Assembly: GCA_029783825.1 (NCBI GenBank)
Contig: JAREIK010003420.1
Location: 46,662 to 110,661 of the forward strand
DNA: 64,000 bases
Reading direction: 5' to 3'
Origin: Sapria himalayana
Taxonomy: Eukaryota; Streptophyta; Magnoliopsida; Malpighiales; Rafflesiaceae
A program made the position numbers and the translations under genes. Positions 39,201 to 52,300 of this stretch are shown piece after piece. Position 1 is the stretch's first letter. Each line of letters opens with the position of its first letter. The notes beneath the pieces are model-generated. The model did no database searches. It was not told the origin of the DNA and worked only from the letters and a program-made list of their open reading frames with translations.

Positions 39201-42200
39201 TCTGCAAATATATTTTAATTAATATCTATCTTATTAATAATAATTTATTAATTTATTTTTTGATCATTTTAATAATATATATTAATACATTTTTTTATAT
39301 TGAATCTACAACAAAAATAATTATTAAGATTATTATAACTAAGTATTGTATTCATATTTTAGAACTATTAAGAAATTATTATATTTTCAAAGGTTATAAC
39401 CTTTGAAAATCACGAAATTTCATAAAATTAAATTTTTTGTTATTTCATTGATTAAATAAAACCTATAAACATCTAAATGTGTAAACATATAAATCAATAA
39501 ATTCATTAACCCCAAAACCATAATAAACTTAAACCATTAAATAGGTATACCCGAAATAATAAATCATAAATCTCATTTTTATTAGTATTCATTATAATTA
39601 TATATATATTTTTTAATTATTTATTAGTTTATTTTTATAGAAATATAAATAAAAAAATAAATTATTAATGAGACAAATATAATTTAAATTTTTTATTTTT
39701 CATCAAAAAATATATAGGCTTATAAATGGATACAAAAATTTAAAAATTTAAAATTAATATTTCGTAAAATATTTCACTTTGATTTTGAATCATTTTAGGT
39801 TTTGAAAATATATTTTAAACAATATTTATCTTATTAATAATTGTTTATTACTTTTTTATGATCATTATTATAATAAATATCAATAAAATAGTTTATATTG
39901 AATTTATATGATATATAATTATTATGATTATTATAACTTAATATTATATTCGCTTTTCAAAAAAAATTATAAATTATTATATTTTCAAAGCTTATAACAT
40001 TCAAAAATGAGAAAAAATAACAAAAATAAATTTTTTGTTATTTTATTTTTTATTTAAAACCTATAAACCACTTAATGACTAATTTCTAAAATGACTAAAC
40101 TCCTAAACCCCGAAGCCCATAAATACTTAAAACATTAAATTAGTATAGTCCAAATAATAAATCATAATTCTAATTTTTATTAGTATTCATTATAATTTTA
40201 AATATTCATTTTAATTAATTATCAGTTTATTTTTATACTAATCTTAATTACAAAATAAATTATTTATGCGACATATATAGATTAAATAATTTATTTTTCT
40301 TTAAAAAAATGCTGATAAAAAGAGGCAAATTTTTAAAAATAAATAATTATTATTTAGTGATATATCTTATTTTGATTTTGAATCATTTTAGATTTTACAA
40401 TTATATTTTATTTTATATCATTCTTATAAATACTAGTTTATTAATTTATTTATTGATCATTATTATAATATATGTCAATTAAATTATTTATATTGAGTTT
40501 ACATTATATATATTTATTAAGATTATTAAAACTAAATATTATATTCACATCTAAAAAAAATTAAAAATTATTATATTTTTGAAGGTTATAACCTTCAAAA
40601 ATTAAAAAAAATCAAAAAATTAAATTTTTTGTTTTTTCATTTCTTTAAATAAAAACTATAAATCACTAAAGGTCTAAACAATTAAATCACTAAACTCCTA
40701 ATCTACAAAACACCTAAATACTTAAACCATTAAACCTGTATATCCTGAAATATAAATAATAAATCTCAATTTTATTTGTATTCATTATAATTTTAAATAT
40801 TCATTTTAATTATATATTAGTTTATTATTATAGAATTATAAATTACAAAATAAATTATGAGTAAGACAAATATAATTTAAATAATTTATTTTTAATAACA
40901 AAAATATAAACTTATAAAAAAAACAAAACATTAAAAAAAAATTATTATTTAGTAATATATTTTACTTTGATTTGAATAAATTTAGATTTTGCAAATACTT
41001 TTTAAATAATATCTATTTTATTAATAATAGTTTATTAATTTATTTTTTTATTATTATTATAATATCTAGTAATGTAATTATTTATATTGTATTTAAATGA
41101 CTTAAATTTATAAAGATTATTATAAATAAATATTATATTTACATTTAAAAAAAGTTTATAAATTATTATATTTTCAAAGGATATAACCTTCAAAAATTAG
41201 AAAAAATAAAAAAAATAAATTTTTTGTTATATCATTGTTTAAATAAAACTTATAAACCAATAAATCCCTGAACACTTAAATCTCTAAACTTTTTAACACA
41301 AAAGCCCCTAAATAGTTAAACCTTTAAACTCGTAAACCTTACTTATAAGTTAAATAATTTATTAAAATATTAATTACAAAATAAATTATGAATGATAGAA
41401 ATCTAATTTAAATAATTTAATTTTCATCAAAAAATATATATAAGATTATAAAAAGAAGCAAAAACTAAAAAAAAAATTTTATTTAGTAATAAATTTTACT
41501 TTGATTTTGAATAATTTTAGGTTTTGTAATTATATTTTAATTTATATCTATCATATTAATAATAACATATTAATTTATTTTTTGATAATTGATTTAATAT
41601 CTATCAATAAAATTCATTATATTTTGTTTAGATTATATATAATTATAATGATTATTATTACAAAATATTATATGTAGATTTTTAAAAAATTTTAAAATTA
41701 TTATATTTTCAAAGGTTATAACCTTTGAAATTGTGAGAAAATATCAAAAATATTTTTTTTGTTATTTCATTATTTAAATAAAACCTATAAAGCACTAAAT
41801 GGCTAGACACTTAAATCAATAACTCGTAAAACTCTAAATCCCTAAAAAGATAATTTTTTTAAACTAGTTTACCCTAAATAATAAATAATAAATCTCAATA
41901 TTATTTTTTTAATTATAATTTAAAATATTGATTTTAATTATTTATTCGTTTATTTTTATAAAATATTAATAACAATATAAATTATGAGCTAGACAAAAAT
42001 TTATTTAAATTATTTTTCATCAAAAAATATAGATAAACTTATAAAAAGAAGAAAAAATTTTTAAATAAAAATTTATCATATAGTAATATATTTTGCTTTC
42101 TTTCTGAATCATTTTATGTTTTTAAATTATATTTTAATTGATATCTATCTTATTAATAATAGATTATTAATTTATTTTTGATCATTATTCGAATATTTAT

Positions 42201-42868
42201 GAATAAAATTTTTTATATTGAATTTATATGAAATATAAATATAATGATTATTATAACTAAATATTGAATTCACTTTTGAAAAAAATTTAAAAATTATTAT
42301 ATTTTCAAAAGTTATAACATTTGAAAATATCAAAAAATAATAAAAATAAATTTTTTGTTTTTTTATTTTTTAAATAAAAGCTATAACCACTAAATGCATA
42401 CACAGTTAAATCAGTAAACTCCTAAACATTGTAATGCCTAAATACATAAACAATTAAACCGCTATATACTATTTAATAATTAATAAATCTAATTTGTATT
42501 TCTATTTATTATAATTTTAAATATTCATTTTAATTATTTATTTGTTTATTTTTATAGAAATACTTATTAAAAAATAAAGTATGAGTGCGATAAATATAAT
42601 TTAAATAATTTATTTTTAATCAATAAAAGTATTTATGCTTATAAAATAAGTAAAAATTTAAAAATTAAAAATTATTATTAAGTAATATATTATACTTTAA
42701 TTTTGAATCAATTTGGGTTTTGTAAATATTTTTTAATTAATATATATCTTATTATTAATAGTTTATTAATTTAATTTTTGATCATTATTATAATATCTAT
42801 CAATAAAATTATTTATATTGAATTTAGATGTTATATAATTATTAATATTATTATAACTAAATATTATA
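33220..42868 (+). repeat. AT-rich ~595-bp satellite array, plus orientation
   Basis: About sixteen monomers. Several show local loss: near 36310 an ACATTTCATAAAATTTAAAATC join skips the palindrome, near 35757 the palindrome is collapsed to AAAGGTTACTTTG, and near 37560 and 37950 partial monomers are joined. The stretch 39041-41640 matches 55735-58350 closely, including TAGATATATTAATTAC and TGAGTGAA-CAGATATAA. ORFs 33582-33788 and 39179-39406 are repeat translations. No gene is seen. Confidence 0.93.
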
Positions 42869-43140
42869 TAGAGGTGTCAACCAGGCCGGGCTGGCCCGGC
42901 CCGGCACAGGGCACGACACGGTTCGGCCGTGCCTGGGCCGGCCCGGCACGTTAAAAAATCATGCCCGGCCCGTGCCGTGCCCGGGTTAGGCACGGGTCGT
43001 GCCATGCCGTGCCTGGCCTGAGCCGTGCCGTGCCTGACCCAGCACGGCTCAGCCCGTGGCACGGCACGCCGGCACGGGTTCTTCCCGTGCCTGTTTCACG
43101 TGGCCACGCGTGGGCGTGACCCGGCCCCTCCCAAAAAAAA
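42869..43140. other. hAT-B left terminal and subterminal region, CGTGCC-rich
   Basis: Starts TAGAGGTGTCAACC and continues with dense GGCCCGGC, CGTGCC and GGCACG words, by far the most GC-rich DNA in the window. Such clusters are typical of a widespread group of plant hAT ends and probably bind transposase. ORFs 42877-43062 and 42951-43202 arise only because this repeat-rich DNA lacks stop codons. Confidence 0.8.
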
Positions 43141-43671
43141 AGACCGCGGGTCGGGTCTGATTTGATCCCGACCCGCGGTCCCGACTCCCGACCCAATCCC
43201 AACGGGAAAAAAAAATTTTTAAATAGTTTTAATTTCAGCCGTTGGATTCGCCTACAACGGCTAGGAGGGCAGAATCCAATGGTCCTCGTGATTCTGCCCC
43301 CTAAATATTTATTAAAAATTCAATAAAATATAAAAAAATATCTTTTTTTATAAAAAATTAATATCTATAATCTATAAATTCTATCCCTCTCTCTATAACA
43401 TTTATGTTTTTCAAAAACATATATCCTCTCAAAACTTTCTCTCTCTCACATAAACCGTGCAACTCTCTCTCGGGCCTCGGGATTTTGCTTTCGGCTTGGA
43501 TTTTCGTGAAACTCGACTTGAGTTTTGAACATTAGAGCTTGCTGTGGTGCACCGTGCACGTGACCGACCTCACTGCTTTTACCGGATAATTTATTTTATG
43601 CTTTTTTTTTTACTTTCTCTCTCTATAGTTTCTCTCTCTAAAAAAATTAGGAAAAATAAAAATCATAAAAA
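43141..43671. promoter_or_regulatory. hAT-B 5' leader region
   Basis: Non-coding DNA between the GC-rich terminus and the transposase start. It has pyrimidine-rich tracts such as CTCTCTCTATAACA (43385-43400) and TTTCTCTCTCT (43610-43640), typical of plant promoters and 5' leaders. A specific TATA box or start site cannot be assigned. Confidence 0.35.
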
Positions 43672-45162
43672 ATGACAAATACATCTGACACTTATTTAAA
43701 TTTGGAAAATAAAAATATTACACAGAGGTCTGAGGCTGCTAAAACTTTGGTTTCTCGAGTCGTCTCAACCCAAAGTTCTAAAAAATAAAAAACTTGGATT
43801 TCTGTAGTTTGGACTCATTTTAAAATTATAACACAAAAAAATGTTAGGGGTGAGGAACAAGAAATGGCACAGTGCAAATATTGTATGGGACTATTAACAT
43901 GCAAGAGTTCATTTGGGACTGGGCACCTTAAGAGACATGCCGAATTATGCACCAAAAAACATGGACCCTTAGATCCTAGGCAAACCCAACTTGGCACTAC
44001 ATTTTTTGAGACTGGATCGAGTTCAGTCAAATAGTTTACTCCCTTCATATACTCCAGCGAGTTGGGTAGGGACGACATGGCCAGGCTCATCACATTGATG
44101 GGTCTTCTGATCAGATTTTCGGAAGATCCAAGGGTAGTGCGCATCATGCAGACTTATTTTCAGCCTTCTTATTGTAGGATTCCTAGGTCCACATCTAGGA
44201 ATGACATACTTAAGATATATAAGTTAGAAAAACAAAAAATAATTAAAGAATTTATGGCATATAGTGGAGTGGTGTCCGTGACATCCGATATATGGACAAG
44301 TCACGATGATTCTTCTTATGCATCTCTCACGAGTCACTATGTAGATTCTAACTGGACAATCAATAAAAAAATTTTAGGATTCACTGAGATTCTTCATCCT
44401 CATGATGGCCCGGCCATTTTTGAGTGTATGATGAAAATCTTTAGGGAATATAAAATTCAAAATAAAATTTTTAGTGTCACATTCGATAACGCATCTAATA
44501 ATGGAGTAGCGATCAATATGTCTGTTAGGAATATTAGAGACGCACCATTAGGAGAGATCTTTCATGTCAGATGCATGTGTCACGTGATTAACCTGATTGT
44601 TCAAGCGGGTATGAAGGTGTGTTCCCCCACGTTGGATAATATACGCAATGCACTAAAATATATTCGCACACCTCGCAGACAACAAGAGTTTGGTAGTCTC
44701 TGTTTGTCTACGAATCTTAAGAAGAAGAAATTCCAATCGGATGTGAGACATCATTGGAATTACACGTACCAATTGTTGGAATCATGTGTTGGATACGAAC
44801 ACGTGATATCCGACTACGTCAATAGTAAGAGTGACGAACTTATTATTGACGAAACTGACTGGGCTTCTGGAATTTCATTTATGAAATTTCTGAAGATATT
44901 TTATGACATGACGAACATGTGTTCGTCGGTTTATACGCCCACCACTTGCATTGAACTCCGGTGCATATGCAACATTAGTAGCATGTTTAGGAAGTATCAA
45001 GCTGACCCGACGCTTAGCCAAATAAATCATTTCAAAGGTCCGTCCCGGAACAGCAACGAAAATCCAAACCCAATTAATTATCTCTTCAACAACTCCTCCC
45101 TTTTCTTCCTCCACTATAGAAGGACAACCTATGATGAAAACATGTTAATCATGAAGACATGA
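43672..45162 (+). pseudogene. hAT-B transposase pseudogene fused to antisense hAT-A
   Basis: From the ATG at 43672 one frame runs to 45162, broken by TAA at 43786 and TAG at 44032. Codons before 44032 encode an N-terminal BED-type zinc finger: WTHF, then CKYC, then GHLKRHAELC. The 366-codon open stretch from 44062 has SDIWTS (first Asp, about residue 76), FDNASNN (second Asp, about 142) and CMCHVINLIV (about 171). The usual RWNSTY reads HWNYTY (about 232), so the conserved arginine is lost. From about residue 320 the frame passes into hAT-A DNA read in antisense, so the last ~46 residues are unrelated to transposase. The C-terminal dimerisation region, and probably the catalytic Glu, are missing. 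Non-functional. Confidence 0.87.
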
Positions 45163-47722
45163 ATTTCAAAGATGAAAGAGTAATAATAAAACAAAATATT
45201 ACCTTATAAAATTTAATACACCCATTCCAAATTTAGTTGGCAAACTATAGTTGGAAGAATATTTGGATCTTGAGACCCCTCTGAAAATTGTAATTGAACC
45301 ATATTTTTATTAAATTGAATGAATAAAATAAGTAAAATTGAAATTAAAATTTACAAGATTTGTATACTAAATTTATCTAATGTTATCCCCCCAGTGCTAA
45401 ATGTAGATTCGCAGGCCATAGTAGATGCTTGGATAGCAAATACATCCCTTGCTACATTTGGCAAAGAAGGAAACCTAACCTCATTTACCTTCCACCAGTT
45501 TAGAAGATCAAAATCAATTCTATTTTTTTTAAGTTTGCCCTCCAAGTACCTATCCAACTTTTCCAAAGCTGCAACTTCTTGTTCTTTCTCCAATTCAACA
45601 AAAAAAATCATCAACATAAGTATCACTACCAACAAAGAAATCATCATTTTTCTTCAACACAATAGAAGAGAAATCATCTTCTTTTGATTCATCTTCATTT
45701 AAATCTTTATAATCATCCATCATCTCATTTAAAGCATTTATAACCTTTTTCACCAAATTTTTAGCCAATTCCTTTCCATAATGCTATGTGTACTTAACCT
45801 TGAGATAGTTGAGCTTATATCTAGGATCCAACAATACTACTACAAAAATCATAATATTTGTTGATTGAAGAGAACCCCAATATTTGTTGAATTTATCCCT
45901 TATTTTCATACCCATTTCATACACCATTGTATCTCTACTATTTTCACAAACCTCAAATTTTTTTTAAAAATTCGAATTATCTCAGAAAAATAAACACTAG
46001 AGGTAGAATATTATGAGCTAGAAAATTTACAAGTTACCTCATAAAAAGTTTCAAAAAACGAGCCAAAATTTTGTCGTTTATTCAGTCTCTCTTAGTTTGA
46101 ACGTTTGAACCAAACTCCTTCAAAAACCTTTTGTCTTTGTCCACCAACTTATCAAATTCTATATGATATTTTATATCAGTTTGTTGCATCAAATAAGTTG
46201 AATTCCATCTTGTAAGACAATCTAATTGCAATGAAAATCCATATGTCAATTTTGATTCTTCGACACATAACTTAAAGATATCTAATCTTTTAAGACTGCT
46301 CCTCACAAATTTCACCACACCTCTAATTTTTTGAATAGCACCCTCAACTACTGCAATGCCATCTCTGACAATTAAGTTTAGGATATGAGCACAACATCTC
46401 ATATGAAAATGCTCGCCTCTCAAAGGTACAACACTTTTCTTCACAAGCCTTTTTTTCAATTGTTCAACTACAACATCATTATTTGATGGATTGTCAACAG
46501 TAATGCACATCAACTTTCTCAAACCCCATTCATTCATGCAAAACTTAATAGCATTTCTAATATTAACTCTAGAATGACTTTTAATTACTCAAAAGTTCAA
46601 AAGCCTTTTATGCATATTCCATTGAGAATCAAAGAAATGAACAGTCAAACAGATATAAGACAAATTTAGAATGCTAGTCCAAGTGTCGGTAGTCAATGAA
46701 ACTCTACAATAATGAGATGATATGCTATCAAATAATTTCTTCTTTTCCTTCACAAACAAAGAAAAACAATCCCTCAGTATAGAGTGCTGAGATGGAATTT
46801 TAAATTGAGGCACACTAACTTCACAAAACTCCTTAAACTCATCCCTCTCAACAAAACAAAAAGGCAATTCATCTTTTATGATCAGTTTCACCAAAGCCTC
46901 CCTAACTAGTTGTTGATCAAATTGCCAACAAGTTAATTTGTTATCCTCTAAACTAGGAATTGAAGAACCTTGACTTTATTTTACAATTGGAATTGAAGAA
47001 CCTGCCGTAACAATAGGAGGGTTCGTGAAAGGATGATAATTGGATTTACCAGTACTTTGATCATTTGAGATGTGATCATCTTCAATTTATTATATTTTTC
47101 ATTTACCACTGGATTGTGCCATTTGCATTGTCATTAATTAATATGATATGTTAAGCATAAATACATATAAATATTTCAAACAAGCAAGCTTTACAAAATT
47201 GACTATAACACATTGGGCCCACTCATTCGGCCCAACCACAACACCACAACCAATACTCAACAAAACTGACTGAGACACATAATAATAATAATAATTAATC
47301 ACTCAATTCTCATCAGAAAAACAAACCAAAAGGCTGCTGGCATCTGAGACACGGTGAAGGCAACTAGAAGTGCGACAGACATGGGCTGAACCTAACTGAA
47401 CACCGCTGAACGGCGTGAGGTGGACGGGAACTCGTCGGAACAGTAATAGGTGCATTGGAATTGGATGGGCAGTAGCAAAATTGGTGGCATCTTCATGTTA
47501 TATATATATATATATATATATTTCTGGTTCATGTATAGGTTTTTTAGGATGGGATGGTTCTAGGGATGGATATTTCTTAAGATCCGAAACCATCCCAAAA
47601 GAAAAAATACGTGATAGAACGGGACGGGAAAAGTCAAAGTCAATGAATTTTCTCAGTCCCAATTCTTTCTGGACAAGACTTCGGGTCGGGTCGCGAATCT
47701 CCGAGTCCAGTGAGGAGCCCTA
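45023..47722 (-). mobile_element. 5'-truncated hAT-A copy within the chimera
   Basis: Colinear with 24317-27130. Differences include a deletion of about 124 bp at 45370 (24661-24786 in the other copy) bounded by a TAA microhomology, and a (TA)n expansion near 47501-47521. The right terminal repeat, ending GTGAGGAGCCCTA, is better preserved here than in copy 1 and helps define the hAT-A end. Confidence 0.85.
45361..47134 (-). pseudogene. hAT-A transposase pseudogene, second copy
   Basis: Open pieces are 46894-46589, 46537-46082 and 45647-45351. It repeats the motifs of the first copy: LTTDTWTS, TVDNPSNND, CAHILNLIV and RWNSTY (the last from a C[L]TRW context). It shares the in-frame TAG after KYT near 45785, showing that stop predates the duplication. 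New damage here includes TGG to TGA in FWVIKSH (near 46586), an extra A in the poly(A) tract near 45607, and the 124-bp deletion that removes the C-terminus after the dimerisation helix. The dimerisation segment reads CESTFSTGGI, closer to the family SESAFSTGGR than copy 1. Non-functional. Confidence 0.85.
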
Positions 47723-47730
47723 CTAAATGC
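47723..47730. repeat. right target-site duplication of hAT-A, copy 2
   Basis: CTAAATGC, identical to 27131-27138. It shows that both copies descend from one insertion event in the 8-bp block. Confidence 0.8.
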
Positions 47731-48971
47731 ATATAAAGTTAAATCATTAAACTCCTAAATCCCGTAATCCCTAAATACATAAACCATTAAACTGCTAAAT
47801 ACTGCTTAATAATTAATAAATCTATTTTTTTATTGTTTTTTATTATATTTTGACATATTCATTTTAATTATTTATTAGTGTATTTATTTATAAATATTTA
47901 TTACAAAATAAATTATGAGTTCGACAAATATAATTTAAATAATATATTATTTATCTAATAAAAATATACGCTTATAAAAGAAGTATAAATTTAAAAATTA
48001 AAAATTATTATCAAGTAATATAAATTACTTTAATTTTGAATCAATTTGTTTTGTAAATATTTTTTAATTAATATCTATCTTAATATTAATTGTTTAAAAA
48101 TTTAATTTTTGATCATTATTATAATATCTATCAATAAAATTATTTATATTAAATTTATATGATATATAATTATTAATATTATTATAACAAAATATTGTAT
48201 TAAAATTTCAAAAAATTTTAAATATTATTATATTCTAAAATTTTATAACCTATAAAAATGATAAAAAACTATAGAAATTTTTTTTGTTATTTTATATTTT
48301 TAAATAAAACCTATAAACAATTAAATGCCTAAAAACATAAATCACTAAACTTTTAACGATAAAACCTGTAAATACTTAAATCATTAAACTGGTGTACATT
48401 AATAATAAATCATAAATCTCATTTTAATTTTTATTCAGTATAATTTTAAATTTTTATTTTAATTATTTATCATTTTATTTTATAGAAATAATAATTATAA
48501 AATAAATTATTAGTGAGACTGATCTAATTTAAATTAAATCAGTATCTCTAAATAATAAATAATAAATCTAAATTTTTTTCAATATTTTTTTAAATATTCA
48601 TTTTAATTATTTATTTGCTTATTTATATAAAAATATTAAATACAAAATAAATTGAGTTAGACAAAAATAATTTATATAAATTATTTTTCATCAAAAAATT
48701 ATTGATAAACTTTTTAAAAGAAAAAAAAAATTCAAAACAAAAAATTATTATATAGTAATATATTTTGCTTTTCTTTTGAATCATTTTAGGTTTTGTAATT
48801 ATATTTTAATTGATATCTATCTTATTAATAATAGATTATTAATTTATTTTATGATCATTATTAGAATATTTATCAATAAAATTGTTTATATTGAATTTAT
48901 ATGATATATAAATATAATGATTATCATAACTAAATATTGTATTCACATTTAAAAAAAATTTAAAAATTATT

Positions 48972-49003
48972 ATATTTTCAAAGGTTATAACCTTTGAAAA
49001 TAT
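48972..49003. repeat. 32-bp perfect palindrome (satellite landmark)
   Basis: Perfect dyad with half-site ATATTTTCAAAGGTTA, centred between 48987 and 48988. It is the counterpart of 28377-28408 in macro-unit 1. Confidence 0.95.
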
Positions 49004-49321
49004 CAAAAAATAATAAATATAATTTTTTTATTATTTTATTTTTTTAATAAAACCTATAAACCACTAAATGCATACACAGTTAAATCAGTAAACTCCTAAA
49101 CCTCATAATGCCTAAATACATAAACCATTAAACCGCTATATACTACTAAATAATTAATAAATCTAATTTTTATTTCTATTTATTATAATTTTAAATATTC
49201 ATTTTAATTATTTGTTAGTTTATTTATATATATATATTTATTACAAATTAAATTATGAGAGCGACATATATTTTAATTAATTTATTTTTAATCAAAAAAA
49301 ATATATGCTTATAAAAGAAGT

Positions 49322-49361
49322 AAAAATTTAAAAATTTAAAAATTTAAAAATTTAAAAATTT
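49322..49361. repeat. (AAAAATTT)5 microsatellite
   Basis: Five perfect 8-bp units inside a monomer. The corresponding place in macro-unit 1 (near 28730) has a single AAAAATTT-like stretch, so this is a recent expansion of a satellite-internal word. Phased A/T runs of this kind could bend DNA. Confidence 0.9.
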
Positions 49362-52300
49362 AAAATTATTATCCAGTAATATATTTTACTTTAATTTTTA
49401 ATCAATTTGGGTTCTGTAAATATTTTTAAATTAATATCAATCTTTTTATTAATAGTTTATTAATTTAAATTTTATCATTATTATATTATCCATCAATAAA
49501 ATTATTTATATTGAATTTATATGATATAAAATTATTAATATTATTATAACTAAATATTGTATTCATATTTCAAAAAATTTTAAATATTATTATATTTTCA
49601 AAGGTTATAATCTATAAAAATGAGTAAAAATTAGAAATTTTATTTGTTATTTTATTGTTTAAATTAAACCTATAAACCACTAAATGCCTAAAAACATAAA
49701 TTGCTAAACTCTCAAACGACAAAACTTTTAAATACTTAAACTATTAAACTGGTGTACATTAATAAAAAATCATAAATCTCAATTTAATTTTTAAATTAAG
49801 TATATTAGTTATTTTAATATATAATAAGTATATTTTTAAATTTTTATTTTTATTATTTATCAGTTTAATTTTATAGAAATATTATTTACAAAATAAATTA
49901 TTAGTGAGACATATCTAATTTAAATAATTTATTTTTCATCAAAAAAATTATATATCCTTATAAAAAGAAGCAAAATTTTAAAAACAAAAATTTATTATTT
50001 AGTAATATATTTTATTTTTATTTTGAATCATTTTAGATTTTGCAATTATATTTTAATTTATATCATTCTTATCAATAATAGTATATTAATTTTTTATTGA
50101 TCCTTATTATAATATATATTAATAAAATTATTTATATTGAGTTTAAATTATATATAATTATTAAGATTATTATTACTGAATATTATATTCACATTTAAAA
50201 AAATTAAAAATTATTATAATTTCAAAGGTTATAACCTTCAAAAATTAAAAAAATCAAAAAATTTAATTTTTTATTTTTTCATTCTTTAAATAAAAACTAT
50301 AAATCACTAAAGGCCTAATCAATTAAATCACTAAACCCCAAAACACCTAAATATTTAAACCATTAAACTAGTATATCCTAAATAATAAATCACTATTTTA
50401 TTTGTATTCAATATAATTTTATATATTCATTTTAATTATTTATTAATTTATTTTTATAGAATTATAAATTAAAAATAAATTATGAGGAAGACAAATATAA
50501 TTTAAATAATTTACTTTTAATAACAAAAAATATAAACTTATAAAAAGAAGCAAAACATCAAAGAAAGTATTATTTTGTAATATATTTTAGTTTGATTTTG
50601 AATAAATTTATGTTTGCAAATATATTTAAAATAATATCTATCTTATTAATAATAGTTTATTAATTTATTTTTTGATCATTAATATAATATATTTTAATAT
50701 AATTGTTTATATTGAATTTACATGGTATATAATTATTAAGATTATCATAACTAAATATAGTATTCACATATAAAAAAATATAAAAATTGTTATATTTTCA
50801 AAGGTTATAAGCTTCAAAAATGAGAAAAAATAACAAAAATAAATTTTTTGTTATATCAATTTTTAAATAAAACTTATAAACCATTAAATGCCTAAATACA
50901 TAAATATCTAAACTCCTAAACCCTGAAGCCCCTAAATACTTAAACCTTTAGACTCGAAAACTTTAAATATAATTTAAATAATTTATAGAAATATTAATTA
51001 CAAAATAAATTATGAGTGATACAAATATAATTTAAATAATATATTTTTCATCAAAAAAAACATATAAGATTATAAAATGATGCAAAAACTAAAAAATAAA
51101 TTATTATTGAGTAATAAATTTTACTTTGATTTTGAATCATTTTAGGGTGTTTAATTATATTTTAATTTATATCTATCATATTAATAATAATTTATTAATT
51201 TATTTTTTGATAATTGATTTAATATCTATCAATAAAATTGTTTATATTTAGTTTATATTATATATAGTTATAATATTTATTGTTACTAAATATTTTATTC
51301 ACATTTTTAAATAATTTTAAAATTATTATATTTTCAAATGTTATGACATTTAAAAATTTGAAAAAAAATCAAAAATAAATTTTTTGTTATTTTATTGTTT
51401 AAATAAAACCTATAAACCATTAAATGCCTAAATACTTAAATCAATAACTTCTAGTTCTTGAAAACCCTAAATAGATAAATTTTTTAAACATGTATATCCT
51501 AAATAATAAATAATAAATCTCATTTTTAATTTTTTTCAATATTCTTTTAAATATTCATTTTAATTATTTATTTGTTTATTTTTATATAAATATTAATTAC
51601 AAAATAAATTATAAGTTATCCAAATATAATTTATATAAATTAATTTTCAACAAAAAAATATAGATAAACTTAATAAAAGAAGAAAAAAATTAAAAACAAA
51701 AAAATATTATATAGTAATATATTTTGCTTTGTTTCTGAATCATTTTAGGTTTTGTAATTATATTTTAATTGATATCTAACTTATTAATAATAGATTATTA
51801 ATTTATTTTTCGATCATTATTAGAATATTTTTCAATTAAAATGTTTATATTTAATTTATATGATATATAAATTTAATAATTATTATAACTAAATATTATA
51901 TTCACTTTTGAAAAAAGTTTTAAAATTTTTATATATTCAATGATTATAACCTTTGAACATGTGAAAAAATAGAAAAAATATTTTTTTTTATTTCATTGTT
52001 TAAATAAAACCTATAAAATACTAAATGTCTAAGCACTTAAATCACTAAACTACAAAATTTCAATACCCATATATAGATAATCCTTTAAACCGGTATACCC
52101 TAAATAATAATTAATAAATCTCATTTTTATTTGTTTTCATTATAATTTAAAAAATTCATTTTGATTGTTATGTTTTTTATTTATATATATATATTAATTA
52201 TAATATAAATTATGAGTTAAAAATATAATTTATAAAAATAATTTTTCATCAAAAAATAGATAAGCTTATAAAAAGAATAAAAATTTAAAAACAAATAATT

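Larger units (their letters stand above)
42869..47722. mobile_element. chimeric hAT element: hAT-B left half joined to hAT-A right part
   Basis: The left end TAGAGGTGTCAACC and GC-rich subterminal DNA belong to one hAT family (hAT-B). From about 45023 to the right end at 47722 the sequence is colinear with hAT-A (24317-27130), in the same orientation relative to the array. The two terminal repeats therefore come from different families. The left target copy would be ATATTATA and the right flank is CTAAATGC, which do not match, as expected for a deletion join rather than one insertion. Missing relative to the parents are the hAT-B right half, about 190 bp of satellite and the first ~620 bp of hAT-A. 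Confidence 0.85.

Noticed and set aside
42877..43202. Two overlapping Arg/Ala/Gly/Pro-rich ORFs on the minus strand
   Set aside because: They are translations of the GC-rich subterminal repeats of hAT-B, where stop codons are rare.
43815..44147. A 110-codon minus-strand ORF, and others at 44875-45114, 45319-45687 and 25426-25629
   Set aside because: They are antisense shadows of the transposase pseudogenes, with no motif of their own.
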